A DNA stretch of 64,000 nt from Cellulomonas sp. HZM (lineage in GTDB: Bacteria; Actinomycetota; Actinomycetes; Actinomycetales; Cellulomonadaceae), in contig NZ_JEOE01000001.1 of NCBI RefSeq assembly GCF_000708885.1, forward strand, positions 248,001 to 312,000, given 5' to 3'. The position numbers were made by a program, and so were the translations under genes. Under the pieces are notes generated by a model. The model saw nothing but the letters and a program-made list of their open reading frames with translations, searched no databases and was not told the origin of the DNA. Shown piece by piece: positions 18,989 through 28,459 of the stretch; the stretch's first letter is position 1, and every line of letters begins with the position of its first letter.

Positions 18989-20880
18989 CGGGCGGCCTCG
19001 ATCTCGACCGGGTTCTCGACCGGGTTCTCGACCGGGTTCTCGTCCGCGCGCCCGTCCGCGCGCTCGTCCGCCCGCCGCCGCGACTCACGCTCGTACGCGG
19101 TGGCGAGCTCGCGGTACCCCGCGTCCCGTTCCAGCAGCTCACGGTGCGTGCCGCGGTCGACGACGCGCCCGCCGTCGACGTGCACGACCTCGTCCGCCAG
19201 CAGGACCGACGACATCCGGTACGCGACGAGCAGGACCGTCGGTGCCGAGTCGTCGGAGCGGAGCCCCGTGAGGATGGCCTGCTCGATGCGCGGGTCGACC
19301 GCCGACGTCGCGTCGTCCAGCACGAGGACGCGCGGACGACGCACCAGCGCGCGGGCCAGCGCGAGCCGCTGCCGCTGCCCGCCCGAGAGGTTGGCACCGC
19401 GCTCGCCCAGCGCGGCGTCGAGGTCGCCCGGGAGCGCGCGGACCACGTCGTCGACGCGTGCGAGCCGCAGCGCCGCCCACACCTCGTCGTCGGACGGCGC
19501 GCCCGGTGGGTCCGCGAGGGTCACGTTGCCCCGCACGGTGTCCTCGAAGACGAACGTCTGCTGCGAGACGAACGCGACGTGCTCGGCGAGGTCGGCGGGC
19601 GCCATGTCTCGCAGGTCGATGCCGTCGAGAAGCACCCGGCCTACGCTCGGGTCGGCGAGCCGCGCCACGAGCGCGACGAGGCTCGTCTTGCCCGCACCCG
19701 TCGGACCGACGAGCGCGACGACCCGGCCCGGCGCGACGTCGAGGTCCACGTCGCGCACCAGGTCGATCGTGCCGTCCACCGCGGCGACGGTCCGGGTCAC
19801 GTGCTCGAGCCGGACGTGCGCGCCCGCGCCCGCAGGGCGCCATGCGACGTCACCGACCGGCTCGTCGGCGCGTGCGTCGAGCACGCGCGCGACACGCTCC
19901 CAGCCGACGAGAGCGCGCGGCATGTCGCCGAGCACCCACCCGAACGCACGCACCGGGACCGCCATGAGCGCGAGCAGGTACGCGGCGCCGACCACGGCAC
20001 CGGTCCCGACGTCGCCGTGCACGACGCGCGCTGTGCCCACGACGAGCACCGCGAGCGTGCCCAGGTTCGGCAGCAGGTCGACGACCGGGTCGAAGAACGC
20101 CCGCACGACCCCCACGTGCACGTTCGCCGCCGCGAGGCGGCCCGCCCGTTCGGCGAAACGGTCCGCCTCGCGCTCGGCCGTGCCCAGCGACTTCACGAGG
20201 GTCGCGGCCTCGAAGCTCTCGTGCGCGACGTCCGCGACCTCGGCCCGCAGCTGCTGCGCGCGCGACACCGCGGGAGACATCCAGCGCTGGAACACCAGGT
20301 TCGCGACGACCATGAGCGGCAGCGTCGCGAGAGCCGCGACCGCGATCCACACGTCCGTCCGCACCAGCTGGACCGTCGCGACGGCGATCATCGCGACGAC
20401 GCCGAGCGCGTACGGCAAGGGGTTGAAGATCGTCGTGGACGCCTCGACGTCCGAGCCCGCGTTCGACAGCAGCTGTCCCGCAGGGTGGCGGCGGTGCCAG
20501 CTCATCGGCAGCCGCAGGTACTGGCGGGTGACCGCGAGACGGTGGTCCTCCTGGAGCAACGCGTATCCGAGCCCCGCGAGCACTCGCCGCAGCGCCACCG
20601 ACACCGCCAGCGTCGCAGCGACCGCCGCGACGACCCACCCGGCGTGCCAGATCCTCGCCTGCGCGCCGGGATCGCCCTGCAGCGCCGGGACGACCACCTC
20701 GTCGGTCGCCCACCCGAGCACGCGGCTCACCCCGACCGTCGCGACGCCGAACACCGCGGAGACGCCGATCGCCGCCGCGTACACCCACGGGTGCGACCGG
20801 ATCCCACGACCGACCAGTCGTGCCCCCCGCAACGCGGGGGCTCCGGTGAGGCGAGCGGTCGGGGGCAGGGGCACGGGCAC
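18985..20880 (-). CDS. ABC exporter half-transporter, degenerate ATPase half
   Basis: A 631-residue half-transporter: membrane domain (about 45-330), then an ATPase with Walker A GPTGAGKTS and signature LSGGQRQR. Walker B is VLVLDDATSAVD, where the catalytic Glu is replaced by Asp. That change marks the degenerate half of heterodimeric exporters. GTG 20880 is chosen because GGGAG precedes it; longer frames run into the divergent gene. The C-terminus is an unusual Arg/Asp/Glu tail encoded by tandem repeats, with ENPV repeated three times before the stop. It overlaps the partner gene by four bases. Confidence 0.92.
   Translation of the reverse strand: MPVPLPPTARLTGAPALRGARLVGRGIRSHPWVYAAAIGVSAVFGVATVGVSRVLGWATDEVVVPALQGDPGAQARIWHAGWVVAAVAATLAVSVALRRVLAGLGYALLQEDHRLAVTRQYLRLPMSWHRRHPAGQLLSNAGSDVEASTTIFNPLPYALGVVAMIAVATVQLVRTDVWIAVAALATLPLMVVANLVFQRWMSPAVSRAQQLRAEVADVAHESFEAATLVKSLGTAEREADRFAERAGRLAAANVHVGVVRAFFDPVVDLLPNLGTLAVLVVGTARVVHGDVGTGAVVGAAYLLALMAVPVRAFGWVLGDMPRALVGWERVARVLDARADEPVGDVAWRPAGAGAHVRLEHVTRTVAAVDGTIDLVRDVDLDVAPGRVVALVGPTGAGKTSLVALVARLADPSVGRVLLDGIDLRDMAPADLAEHVAFVSQQTFVFEDTVRGNVTLADPPGAPSDDEVWAALRLARVDDVVRALPGDLDAALGERGANLSGGQRQRLALARALVRRPRVLVLDDATSAVDPRIEQAILTGLRSDDSAPTVLLVAYRMSSVLLADEVVHVDGGRVVDRGTHRELLERDAGYRELATAYERESRRRADERADGRADENPVENPVENPVEIEAAR
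19003..19038. repeat. Three tandem 12-bp repeats inside the exporter's 3' end
   Basis: TCTCGACCGGGT is repeated three times without interruption, coding on the minus strand for ENPV units. A less exact 12-bp series (about 19040-19075, CGTCCGCGCGCC-like) follows and codes for an Arg/Ala/Asp/Glu-rich run. Being in-frame 12-mers, copy-number changes would lengthen or shorten the tail. Confidence 0.9.
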
Positions 20881-21033
20881 AGCTCTCCCAGGGACGCGGG
20901 CGGGGGTCGGCCATCGTCTCACGGTGCCGCGGGCAACCTTGTGCGGGGCGTGCACCGAGCCCTGGATCCCGGGCCGCAGGCCGTGCCGCACCCGGGCCGC
21001 ACCCGGCCCCGCGCGGGGTGCCGCCGTCCGTGC

Positions 21034-21039
21034 GACGAT
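21034..21039 (+). promoter_or_regulatory. Weak leaderless -10 box (GACGAT) of the TIGR03085 gene
   Basis: GACGAT lies six bases before ATG 21046 and shares only three positions with TANNNT. The 165 bases between this gene and the divergent ABC gene contain no stronger candidate. Confidence 0.25.
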
Positions 21040-21045
21040 GCTGCG

Positions 21046-21693
21046 ATGACCTGGCACGAGACCCTGCGCGCCCAGCTCGCAGACGCCCTGCGCGACACGA
21101 CCCCTGACGCACCGACGCTGTGCGAGGGCTGGGAGGCGCGGCACCTGGCCGCGCACGTCGTGCTCCGCGAGACGTCGGCGTCGTTCGGGGCGGGGCTCGT
21201 CGTCCCCGGTCTGGCCGGTGTCGCGGACGCGAAGGTGGACAGGCTCGCCGCGACCGCGACCGACGAGACGTCGTACCTGGAGCTCGTGGACCGTGTTGCT
21301 GCGGGCCCGGCGCGGTGGAACCCGATGCACTGGGCGGGAGACGCCGCGAACGTCGTCGAGTTCTACGTGCACGCCGAGGACGTCCGCCGGGGAGCCGGTC
21401 CGGTGCCGCCGCGTGAGCTCGACCCCGACCTGGCCGAGGCGTTGTGGAAGCAGGCGACCCGAGCCGCCGGGCTCGCGCTGCGCAAGGTGCCCGCGGGAGT
21501 CGTGCTCGTCCGCGGCGACGGCGTGCGCGCACGCGTGCACGGGCCGCACAAGGGGCACGGGACCGCCGTCGTGCGCGGCGACGTCGGCGAGATCGTGCTC
21601 TACCTGCTCGGGCGCGGCGCGGCCACCGACGTGACGATCGAGGGCGCTCCCGACGACGTCGACGCCCTCACCGCACTGCTGCCGACGCGCTGA
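21046..21693 (+). CDS. TIGR03085 family metal-binding protein (DinB/MDMPI fold)
   Basis: A 215-residue protein of the DinB-like fold, related to mycothiol-dependent maleylpyruvate isomerases. Candidate metal ligands are in LCEGWEARHLAAHV (H33, H37) and MHWAGDAANVVEFYVHAEDVRRG, which together give the usual His triad. The C-terminal part (about 130-215) resembles the SCP2-like or MDMPI C-terminal domain (GVRARVHGPHKGHG). The substrate is unknown; a mycothiol-dependent transferase is plausible because mshC is present in this genome. Its stop is seven bases from the convergent hisF stop, with no terminator visible between them. Confidence 0.85.
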   Translation: MTWHETLRAQLADALRDTTPDAPTLCEGWEARHLAAHVVLRETSASFGAGLVVPGLAGVADAKVDRLAATATDETSYLELVDRVAAGPARWNPMHWAGDAANVVEFYVHAEDVRRGAGPVPPRELDPDLAEALWKQATRAAGLALRKVPAGVVLVRGDGVRARVHGPHKGHGTAVVRGDVGEIVLYLLGRGAATDVTIEGAPDDVDALTALLPTR

Positions 21694-21700
21694 CGCGAGG

Positions 21701-22471
21701 TCAGCGGACGGTCACGCCCGCGGCCCGCAGAGAGTCCTTCACCGCACCGATCGTGAGCGTCCCGAAGTGGAAGACGCTCGCTGCGAGCACGGCGTCCGCG
21801 CCCGCGCGGGCCGCCTCGACGAAGTGCTCGGGCGTCCCTGCCCCGCCGCTCGCGATGAGAGGCACGTCGACCCTGGCACGCACGTCGCGCAGCATCGTCA
21901 GGTCGAAGCCGGCCGTGGTGCCGTCGGCGTCCATGGAGTTGAGCAGGATCTCCCCCGCGCCCAGCTCGGCCGCCCGCGCCGCCCAGTCGACGGCGTCGAT
22001 GCCCGTCCCACGTCGCCCACCGTGCGTCGTCACCTCGTACCCGGAGGCCGTGGGCGGCCCGTCGACCACGCGCCGGGCGTCGACCGACAGCACGAGCACC
22101 TGGGAGCCGAACCGCCGCGCGATCTCCGAGACGAGCTCGGGTCGCGCGATCGCGGCGGTGTTGACGCCGACCTTGTCGGCACCGGCGCGCAGCAGCCGGT
22201 CGACGTCGTCGGCCGACCGGACACCGCCGCCGACCGTCAGTGGCACGAACACCTCCTCGGCGGTGCGTCGCACCACGTCGTAGGTGGTCTCGCGGTCGCC
22301 CGACGACGCGGAGACGTCGAGGAAGGTCAGCTCGTCGGCTCCCTCGCCGTCGTAGCGGTGCGCGAGCTCGACGGGATCGCCCGCGTCACGGAGGTTCTCG
22401 AAGTTGACGCCTTTGACGACGCGCCCCGCGTCGACGTCGAGGCACGGGATGACGCGCAGCGCGAGTGTCAC
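21701..22471 (-). CDS. hisF: Imidazole glycerol phosphate synthase, cyclase subunit
   Basis: Joins PRFAR with ammonia from HisH to give imidazole glycerol phosphate and AICAR. A 256-residue TIM barrel. [14 protein letters not shown] carries the catalytic D12 equivalent, and the second catalytic Asp is in [10 protein letters not shown], near residue 131. GTG 22471 overlaps the FKBP gene stop as GTGA. Other his genes except hisI (17 kb) are absent from the window. The ABC exporter and TIGR03085 genes lie between hisF and hisI, which are adjacent in many relatives. Confidence 0.96.
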   Translation of the reverse strand: MTLALRVIPCLDVDAGRVVKGVNFENLRDAGDPVELAHRYDGEGADELTFLDVSASSGDRETTYDVVRRTAEEVFVPLTVGGGVRSADDVDRLLRAGADKVGVNTAAIARPELVSEIARRFGSQVLVLSVDARRVVDGPPTASGYEVTTHGGRRGTGIDAVDWAARAAELGAGEILLNSMDADGTTAGFDLTMLRDVRARVDVPLIASGGAGTPEHFVEAARAGADAVLAASVFHFGTLTIGAVKDSLRAAGVTVR

Positions 22472-23346
22472 GAGCCGGCTCCTTGCGGGGTCGAGGTGGC
22501 GAGGATGTCGATCACGAACACGACCGTCTGGTCCTTGAGCGCCTTGCTCTGCGTCGCGCCCAGCGGGTACGTGGGCGGGACGACGACCATGACCTGGCTG
22601 CCCACCGGCTGGTCCACGAGCGCCTCGGACCACGTGGGCACGTCCTGCAACGAGAAGGACACCGGGATGCCCTGCTCCCAGGTGCTGTCGAACGCCTCGC
22701 CGGTCTTCCACGAGAAGCCCGTGTACTGCACGGTCACGGTGTCGCTCGCCGAGACCTGGGTGCCGGTGCCACGGATCAGCGGCTGCGTGATGAGCTCGGT
22801 CGGAGCCTTGCCGCCCGTCGCGGTGATCGTCGGCGCGCCCTGCGACGACAGCTTCACGGCCGGGAGGTCGTCGCGAGCGCTCGGAGCCTTCTGGCCCTGG
22901 GCTCGCGTCGGCAGCACGTCGACGACGGTCACGTTCGGGTGCGCGGACGTCCCGGTCCCGGTTCCTGGTGTGGCCTGCACCAGCCGGGCACCCACGTCCT
23001 GGCCGCGCAGCGTCTCGTAGAGGTCCGTGCCCAGGTCGGCCTTGGTCAGCGTGCGCGTCACCGGGCTGGTCGAGTAGCTCTCGCGCACGAGCGAGCCGTC
23101 GGTGCCGTCCTCGATCCAGTAGTCGAGCAGGATCGGCTTGTCGTCGACGAGCTCGGGCCCCGTCCCGGGCCACACCGTCGCGCGGTAGGTCGACGAGAGG
23201 TCGAGCGGCGTGATGTACGTGACCGTCGGCGCCGCGCCGGGGTCCCCCGAGACGGTGATGTCCGGCGGCGCCTCGTCGGCCCCGCTGCAGCCCGCGAGGA
23301 GCAGCGTCGCCAGCGCGAGCGCCCACACGCCCCGGGGTCGTCGCAC
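22468..23346 (-). CDS. FKBP-type peptidyl-prolyl isomerase lipoprotein
   Basis: A 292-residue exported protein. The N-terminus [20 protein letters not shown] is a lipoprotein signal with lipobox LAGC and C20 as the lipidated residue. Two FKBP-like domains follow. The first (about 45-160) is degenerate. The second (about 185-285) has [20 protein letters not shown] and [11 protein letters not shown], typical of active FKBPs. It should assist folding at the outer face of the membrane. GTG 23346 has GGAAGGGA seven bases upstream. It overlaps hisF by four bases. Another FKBP-like gene is often found next to pafA in actinobacteria. Confidence 0.9.
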   Translation of the reverse strand: MRRPRGVWALALATLLLAGCSGADEAPPDITVSGDPGAAPTVTYITPLDLSSTYRATVWPGTGPELVDDKPILLDYWIEDGTDGSLVRESYSTSPVTRTLTKADLGTDLYETLRGQDVGARLVQATPGTGTGTSAHPNVTVVDVLPTRAQGQKAPSARDDLPAVKLSSQGAPTITATGGKAPTELITQPLIRGTGTQVSASDTVTVQYTGFSWKTGEAFDSTWEQGIPVSFSLQDVPTWSEALVDQPVGSQVMVVVPPTYPLGATQSKALKDQTVVFVIDILATSTPQGAGS

Positions 23347-23465
23347 GTCGTCCCTTCCGCCGTGGTGATGGATCTGGTGCCGCGCCCGACCCAGGGCGGG
23401 CCGCGGCGGACCGCGACACTGTACGTGGGCACGCTGGCAGCCCGCTGGGAACGCCCGCGGGGCGG

Positions 23466-24827
23466 TTACATGGACTCGATGAGCCGCTCGACGCGCTCGT
23501 CGACGTTGCGGAACGGGTCCTTGCACAGGACCGTGCGCTGCGCCTGGTCGTTGAGCTTGAGATGGACCCAGTCCACCGTGTAGTCGCGGCGGGCCTCCTG
23601 CGCCGCCCGGACGAAGTCGCCGCGGAGCTTCGCTCGTGTGGTCTGCGGCGGGACAGCCGTGGCCTCGAACACCTCGAGGTCGGTGGTCACGCGTTCGACC
23701 AGACCCTTCGCCGCGAGCAGGTTGTACAGACCCTCGGTGCGCGAGATGTCGTGGTACGCGAGGTCGAGGCGCTGCACGCGGACGTCCGACAGCTCGAGGC
23801 CGTGCTTGGCCCGGTACCGCTCGATCAGGCGGTACTTGATGACCCAGTCGAGCTCGCGGTCGACGAGCGAGAGGTCCCCGGTGCGCAGCGCGCGCAGCCC
23901 GCGCTCCCACAGGTCCAGCACCTGCTTGACCTCGGGCGTCGGCCCGCCGTGCTGGTCGACGTGGTCGACGACGCGGCCCAGGTACTCCTCCTGCAGGTCG
24001 ATCGCCGTCGCGGTGCGGCCGTTCGCGAGCGTGACCTGCTGGGTTCCCGTCATGTCGTGGCTGATCTCACGGATCGCCCGGATCGGGTTCTCCAGCGTCA
24101 GGTCACGCATCGGGATGCCGGCCTCGATGAGCCTGAGGACGAGGTCGGTCGCGCCGACCTTCAGCATCGTGGTCGGCTCCGCCATCGACGAGTCCCCCAC
24201 GATCACGTGCAGCCGGCGGAAGTGCTCGGCGTCGGCGTGCGGCTCGTCGCGCGTGTTGATGATGGGGCGCGACCGAGTGGTCGCGCTCGAGACCGCCTCC
24301 CAGATGTGGTCGGCGCGCTGCGAGAGGCAGTACACGGCTCCGCGGGGCGTGGTGAGCACCTTGCCCGCACCGGTCAGCACCTGGCGGGTGATGAGGAACG
24401 GCACGAGCACGTCGGACAGTCGCCCGAAGTCGCCCTGGCGGCGCACGAGGTAGTTCTCGTGGCAGCCGTAGGAGTTGCCCGCGGAGTCCGTGTTGTTCTT
24501 GAAGAGGTGGATGCGGCCCGGCAGGCCCTCGTGCTCGAGCCGCTGCTGCGCGTCCGCGACGAGGCCCTCGAGGATGCGTTCGCCGCCACGGTCGTGCGTG
24601 ATGAGCTGGCGCACGTCGTCGCACTCGGCGGTCGCGTACTCGGGGTGCGAGCCGACGTCGAGGTACAGCCGCGAGCCGTTGCGCAGGAACACGTTCGACG
24701 AGCGGCCCCACGCGACGACCTTGCGGAACAGGTACCGGGCGACCTCGTCGGCCGAGAGCCCACGCCCGTCCGTCGCCGCGCACGTCACGCCGTACTCGGT
24801 CTCGAGACCGAAGATCCGCTTGTCCAC
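23466..24827 (-). CDS. pafA: Pup--protein ligase
   Basis: Forms an isopeptide bond between the C-terminal Glu of Pup and lysines of target proteins, using ATP, and so marks them for the proteasome. The 453 residues are typical. The N-terminal ATP/Mg motif GLETEYGV is at 6-13, followed by [14 protein letters not shown] and [21 protein letters not shown] from the glutamine-synthetase-like core, and a small C-terminal domain. Unlike Dop, it has no long insertion after the first strands. GTG 24827 has GGAGGGGAC seven to eight bases upstream. It follows prcA with a 61-base gap and is probably co-transcribed. Confidence 0.97.
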   Translation of the reverse strand: MDKRIFGLETEYGVTCAATDGRGLSADEVARYLFRKVVAWGRSSNVFLRNGSRLYLDVGSHPEYATAECDDVRQLITHDRGGERILEGLVADAQQRLEHEGLPGRIHLFKNNTDSAGNSYGCHENYLVRRQGDFGRLSDVLVPFLITRQVLTGAGKVLTTPRGAVYCLSQRADHIWEAVSSATTRSRPIINTRDEPHADAEHFRRLHVIVGDSSMAEPTTMLKVGATDLVLRLIEAGIPMRDLTLENPIRAIREISHDMTGTQQVTLANGRTATAIDLQEEYLGRVVDHVDQHGGPTPEVKQVLDLWERGLRALRTGDLSLVDRELDWVIKYRLIERYRAKHGLELSDVRVQRLDLAYHDISRTEGLYNLLAAKGLVERVTTDLEVFEATAVPPQTTRAKLRGDFVRAAQEARRDYTVDWVHLKLNDQAQRTVLCKDPFRNVDERVERLIESM

Positions 24828-24888
24828 GCCCGTCCCCTCCCGTCTGCCCTGCTCTGGCCTGCGTCGGCGCGTGCCGGCCCTGCTGTGC

Positions 24889-25587
24889 TCAGGCCCGCAG
24901 CAGGTCCTCGAGCAGCGCACCCTGCAACCGCCGGAAAGCCCGTCGCGGGCGCGTGCGGTCGAGCACCGCGACCTCGAGCTGCGACGCCGGGATCGAGCGC
25001 TGCTCTCCGCCGTCCTCGGCGGGTGCGCCGAGGGCCCCGACCGCGACCGCGAGCACCTCGCGCAGCGACAGGCCCGAGCGCCACTCCTCGCCGACGACCG
25101 CTCCGAGCCGTTCCGCCTGGCCACCCATCACGACCCAGCCGTGCTCGTCGGTCACCGAGCCGTCGTACGCCAGCCGGTAGATCTGGTCGCCGTCGGCGTC
25201 GCGGCCGACCTCGGCCACCACGAGCTCGACCTCGAGCGGCTTGGACTCGGTGGTGAACACCGTGCCGAGCGTCTGCGCGTACGCGTTGGCCAGCCCACGG
25301 GCCGTGACGTCCACACGGTCGTAGGAGTAGCCCCGCAGGTCCGCGTAGCGCACACCGGCGACCCGCAGGTTCTCGAACTCGTTGTACTTGCCGACCGCCG
25401 CGAACGCGATGCGGTCGTAGATCTCGGAGACCTTGTGCAGCGCGCGGGACGAGTTCTCCGTCGCGAACGCGATCCCGTCGTCGTACTGCACGACGACGAC
25501 CGAGCGTCCGCGCGCGATGCCCTTGCGTGCGTAGTCCGCCCGGTCCTTCATGAGCTGTTCGGGCGAGACGTAGAACGGCATGCTCAT
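24889..25587 (-). CDS. prcA: 20S proteasome alpha subunit
   Basis: A 232-residue subunit of the outer heptameric rings that gate the 20S core and dock the Arc/Mpa ATPase. The N-terminus [27 protein letters not shown] is the gating segment and H0 helix of actinobacterial PrcA. The family core [20 protein letters not shown] follows. The C-terminal 20 residues are basic. ATG 25587 overlaps prcB's stop (ATGA), so alpha and beta chains are co-translated. The expected partner is PrcB, encoded just upstream. Confidence 0.97.
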   Translation of the reverse strand: MSMPFYVSPEQLMKDRADYARKGIARGRSVVVVQYDDGIAFATENSSRALHKVSEIYDRIAFAAVGKYNEFENLRVAGVRYADLRGYSYDRVDVTARGLANAYAQTLGTVFTTESKPLEVELVVAEVGRDADGDQIYRLAYDGSVTDEHGWVVMGGQAERLGAVVGEEWRSGLSLREVLAVAVGALGAPAEDGGEQRSIPASQLEVAVLDRTRPRRAFRRLQGALLEDLLRA

Positions 25588-26423
25588 CGGGCACCCCCAC
25601 GGTCCGTGTGCTCGGTGCGGCGACGCTCCTCGGACGCGGCGGCGACCGTGGCCAGCTGGTCGTCCCCGACGCGCAGGTAGCCGGCCTCGGTCACGGTCGC
25701 GACGACCGGCCAGATGCGACGCGTGCTGTCGGGACCACCGGTCGCGGAGTCGTCGTCCGCGGCGTCGACGAGCGCCTCGAACGCGACCCGCACGGCGTCG
25801 TCGGCCCCCATGCCCGGGCGCCACAGCTTCTTCAGCGAGCCGCGCGCGAACACCGACCCGGACCCCACCGCGTGGTGGTCGTGCTCCTCGTACCGGCCGC
25901 CGGTGACGTCGTAGGAGAAGATCCGCCCCACGCGTCGGTCGAGGTCGTAGCCGCCGAACAGCGGCACCACGGCCAGACCCTGCATCGCGAGCCCGAGGTT
26001 GCCGCGGATCATCGTCGCGAGCCGGTTGGCCTTGCCGTCGAGCGACAGCAGGCTTCCCTCGATCTTCTCGTAGTGCTCGAGCTCGAGCTGGAACAGCCTG
26101 ACCAGCTCCACCGCGAGCCCCGCGGTCCCCGCGATGCCGACGGCCGAGTACTCGTCGGCCGGGAACACCTTCTCGATCTCGCGGCTCGCGATCATCGAGC
26201 CCATCGTGGCGCGGCGGTCCCCCGCGAGCACGACACCACCGTCGAACGTGAGCGCGACGATCGTCGTGCCGTGCGGCGCGAGCACCTCTCCCGCCGGCAC
26301 CGGGCGGTTGCCGGGCAGCAGGTCGGGTGCGTGCCCCGCGAGGAAGTCGACGAACGACGACGAGCCCGGCGTGGTGAACGCGTGCGGCAGCCGCCCGGAG
26401 GCGGACGGGTCAGCGTGCGTCAT
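25584..26423 (-). CDS. prcB: 20S proteasome beta subunit
   Basis: The catalytic subunit. A 279-residue precursor whose propeptide of about 52 residues is removed between G52 and T53 in [12 protein letters not shown], exposing the Thr nucleophile. Lys and Asp partners are in LAGDRRAT and the following strands. The C-terminal extension contains a short acidic insert ([11 protein letters not shown]). The stop of pup is six bases upstream, and prcB overlaps prcA. No separate promoter is seen, so pup-prcB-prcA-pafA probably form one transcript. Confidence 0.97.
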   Translation of the reverse strand: MTHADPSASGRLPHAFTTPGSSSFVDFLAGHAPDLLPGNRPVPAGEVLAPHGTTIVALTFDGGVVLAGDRRATMGSMIASREIEKVFPADEYSAVGIAGTAGLAVELVRLFQLELEHYEKIEGSLLSLDGKANRLATMIRGNLGLAMQGLAVVPLFGGYDLDRRVGRIFSYDVTGGRYEEHDHHAVGSGSVFARGSLKKLWRPGMGADDAVRVAFEALVDAADDDSATGGPDSTRRIWPVVATVTEAGYLRVGDDQLATVAAASEERRRTEHTDRGGAR

Positions 26424-26429
26424 GGGCGG

Positions 26430-26618
26430 TCACTGACCGCCCTTCTGGACGAAGCCGCGCACGAACTGCTCGGCGTTGGACTCGAGCACGTCGTCGATCT
26501 CGTCGAGCAGTGCGTCGACGTCGGCGTCGCGCTGCTGCGCGGACGGAGCCGCGGGGACGGGCGCGTCGTCCGGCTCCTCGTCGTCGCGACGGGTGTGGAC
26601 ACGTTCCTGACCAGCCAT
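26430..26618 (-). CDS. pup: Prokaryotic ubiquitin-like protein Pup
   Basis: A 62-residue, intrinsically disordered, highly acidic tag. It ends in the diagnostic GGQ (60-62), so the C-terminal Gln must be deamidated by Dop before PafA can use it. The segment DADVDALLDEIDDVLESNAE is the helix that binds the Mpa/Arc coiled coil. ATG 26618 is preceded by AGGAGG at ideal distance, and TAGGGT lies farther upstream at 26658-26663, so this gene has a leadered mRNA. It sits between dop and prcB as in most actinobacteria. Confidence 0.98.
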   Translation of the reverse strand: MAGQERVHTRRDDEEPDDAPVPAAPSAQQRDADVDALLDEIDDVLESNAEQFVRGFVQKGGQ

Positions 26619-26657
26619 GTCGACCTCCTGCGGTCCGCTCGGGTGGGCCCGTGCACC

Positions 26658-26663
26658 ACCCTA
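26658..26663 (-). promoter_or_regulatory. Putative -10 box (TAGGGT) of the pup-proteasome operon
   Basis: TAGGGT on the minus strand, about 40 bases before pup ATG. The identical hexamer is found before dop and arc, suggesting the three promoters share a sigma factor. Confidence 0.5.
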
Positions 26664-26714
26664 GTTCGTCACGCCTGCACCGGGGGCGAACGGTCCCACG
26701 GGCCGGTCACCGGG

Positions 26715-28319
26715 TCAGGCGCCGAGCGCCGCCAGCAGGCTCGCGGCGTCGGGGCTCGCCTCGAGCAGCCCCCCGACGTGCGCCTGCGTGCCGCGCAGCG
26801 GGTCGCGCATCGGCACGCGCTGCAGCGTCGCTGCGCCGGGCACGTCGAAGACGACCGAGTCCCACGAGGCGGCCGAGATCTGCCCGGCGTAGCGGGCCAC
26901 CGCCTCACCTCGGAAGTAGGCGCGCGTGTCCGTCGGGGGGTGGGCGACGGCGCGTTCGACCTGGTCCGGGGCGACGAGCGTCTCGACCGCACCCGCGGCC
27001 ACGAGCCGGTGGTACAGCCCCCGCTCGGGGCGCACGTCGGACCACTGCAGGTCCACGGCCGCGAGCCTGGGGTGGTCCCACGCGAGCCGGTCGCGCCGGC
27101 GCATCCCCTCGAGCAGACGCAGCTTCGCGAGCCACTCGACCTCGCGCGCGCACGACGCCGGGTCCTGCGCGAGCCGGTCCAGCAGCGAGCCCCAGCGGTC
27201 AAGGACGTCCGCGGTCTGCTCGTCGGGCTCGTCGCCCACGTGCTCGATGGCGGAGCGGACCGCGTCGAGGTACTCGCGCTGGATCTCGAGCGCGGTGAGC
27301 CGCCGGCCGTCGACGAGCTCGAGGCGCGTCGTGAGCGTCAGGTCGTGGCTGACCTCGTGCGTCGCACCCACCGGGTCGCGCAGCGCGAGCCGGTCGATCG
27401 CAGCCAGCGCACCGCCGGCGCCGCCCTCGGCCACTGCGCGCTCGACGAGCCACAGCACGAGCGACGCCGTCCCGAGCCGCAGGTACGTCGCGACCTCGAG
27501 CATCGTCGCGTCCCCCACGATCACGTGCAGACGTCGCCACCGCGCCGGGTCCGCGTGCGGTTCGTCGCGCGTGTTGACGATCGGGCGCCGCAGCGTCGTC
27601 TCGAGCCCGACCTCCGCCTCGACGTAGTCCGCACGCTGCGAGAGCTGGAAGCCTGCCTGCTCGCCGCGCTGGCCGATGCCGACGCGTCCCGCGCCCGCGA
27701 AGACCGGACGCGTCACGAGGAACGGCGTGATCCTCGCGGCGAGGTCCGAGAACGGCACCGCACGGTCGACGAGGTAGTTCTCATGGGTGCCGTACGTCGC
27801 ACCCTTGCCGTCGACGTTGTTCTTGTAGAGCGTCACGTCCGGCAGCGCCGGGTTGGACATGAGCGCGCGGACCGACGAGAGCATCACGAGCTCGCCTGCG
27901 CGGTCCCAGAGCACGGCGTCGAGCGGGTTGGTCACCTCGGGCGAGGAGTACTCCGGGTGCGCGTGGTCCACGTACAGACGTGCGCCGTTGGTGAGGATCA
28001 CGTTGGCCGCGCCCGGGTCCTCGTACTCCTCGACGGCCGGCCGCTCGACCTCGAGCGGCCCGTCGCCCGACGGCGCCGGCCGCGCCGGGTCGTCGGTGAG
28101 CAGCGACGGGTGCGCCGACGCTCGCTGCAGGTGGAAGCCACGTGCGTCGTGCAGCGGGTCCTCGTCGTCGTAGTCCCAGCGGGCCTTGGTGCGTCCCGGC
28201 TCGCGGGCCGCGTGGACCGCGACGACGTGGCTGCTGAGCAGCATGGGGTTGGCCATCGGGCGGCCGGGCTGCAGCACGCCGTACTCGGTCTCGATCCCCA
28301 TCACGCGACGCACGCTCAC
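26715..28319 (-). CDS. dop: Pup deamidase/depupylase
   Basis: Converts the C-terminal Gln of Pup to Glu and removes Pup from proteins. At 534 residues it is related to PafA (MGIETEYGV near the N-terminus, HPEYSSPEV and LYKNNVDGKGATYGTHENYL in the core). It contains the roughly 35-residue Dop-specific insertion (about 50-95, rich in Asp/Pro/Arg) that is absent from PafA. GTG 28319 is chosen because TAGGGT lies six bases upstream. It is transcribed separately from arc, whose strong terminator lies between the two genes. Confidence 0.97.
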   Translation of the reverse strand: MSVRRVMGIETEYGVLQPGRPMANPMLLSSHVVAVHAAREPGRTKARWDYDDEDPLHDARGFHLQRASAHPSLLTDDPARPAPSGDGPLEVERPAVEEYEDPGAANVILTNGARLYVDHAHPEYSSPEVTNPLDAVLWDRAGELVMLSSVRALMSNPALPDVTLYKNNVDGKGATYGTHENYLVDRAVPFSDLAARITPFLVTRPVFAGAGRVGIGQRGEQAGFQLSQRADYVEAEVGLETTLRRPIVNTRDEPHADPARWRRLHVIVGDATMLEVATYLRLGTASLVLWLVERAVAEGGAGGALAAIDRLALRDPVGATHEVSHDLTLTTRLELVDGRRLTALEIQREYLDAVRSAIEHVGDEPDEQTADVLDRWGSLLDRLAQDPASCAREVEWLAKLRLLEGMRRRDRLAWDHPRLAAVDLQWSDVRPERGLYHRLVAAGAVETLVAPDQVERAVAHPPTDTRAYFRGEAVARYAGQISAASWDSVVFDVPGAATLQRVPMRDPLRGTQAHVGGLLEASPDAASLLAALGA

Positions 28320-28325
28320 GCGCCC

Positions 28326-28331
28326 ACCCTA
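28326..28331 (-). promoter_or_regulatory. Leaderless -10 box (TAGGGT) of dop
   Basis: TAGGGT is six bases before GTG 28319 on the minus strand. It is the same hexamer as at pup and arc. Confidence 0.55.
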
Positions 28332-28398
28332 GGCCGCACCCCGACCCCCAGGTCGCGCACGTCCACGGCACCCGCTCCCCTCACCGAGGGGGCAGGGC

Positions 28399-28433
28399 AC
28401 CGGCGGCCGACCCGTGTCGGGTCGGCCGCCGGT
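28399..28433 (-). terminator. Strong hairpin terminator after arc
   Basis: A perfect 15-bp inverted repeat (28399-28413 with 28419-28433) with a five-base loop, starting 26 bases past the arc stop. It separates arc from the dop promoter. Confidence 0.85.
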
Positions 28434-28459
28434 CGGTGGCGTGCGGGGCGGGCGCCGCG

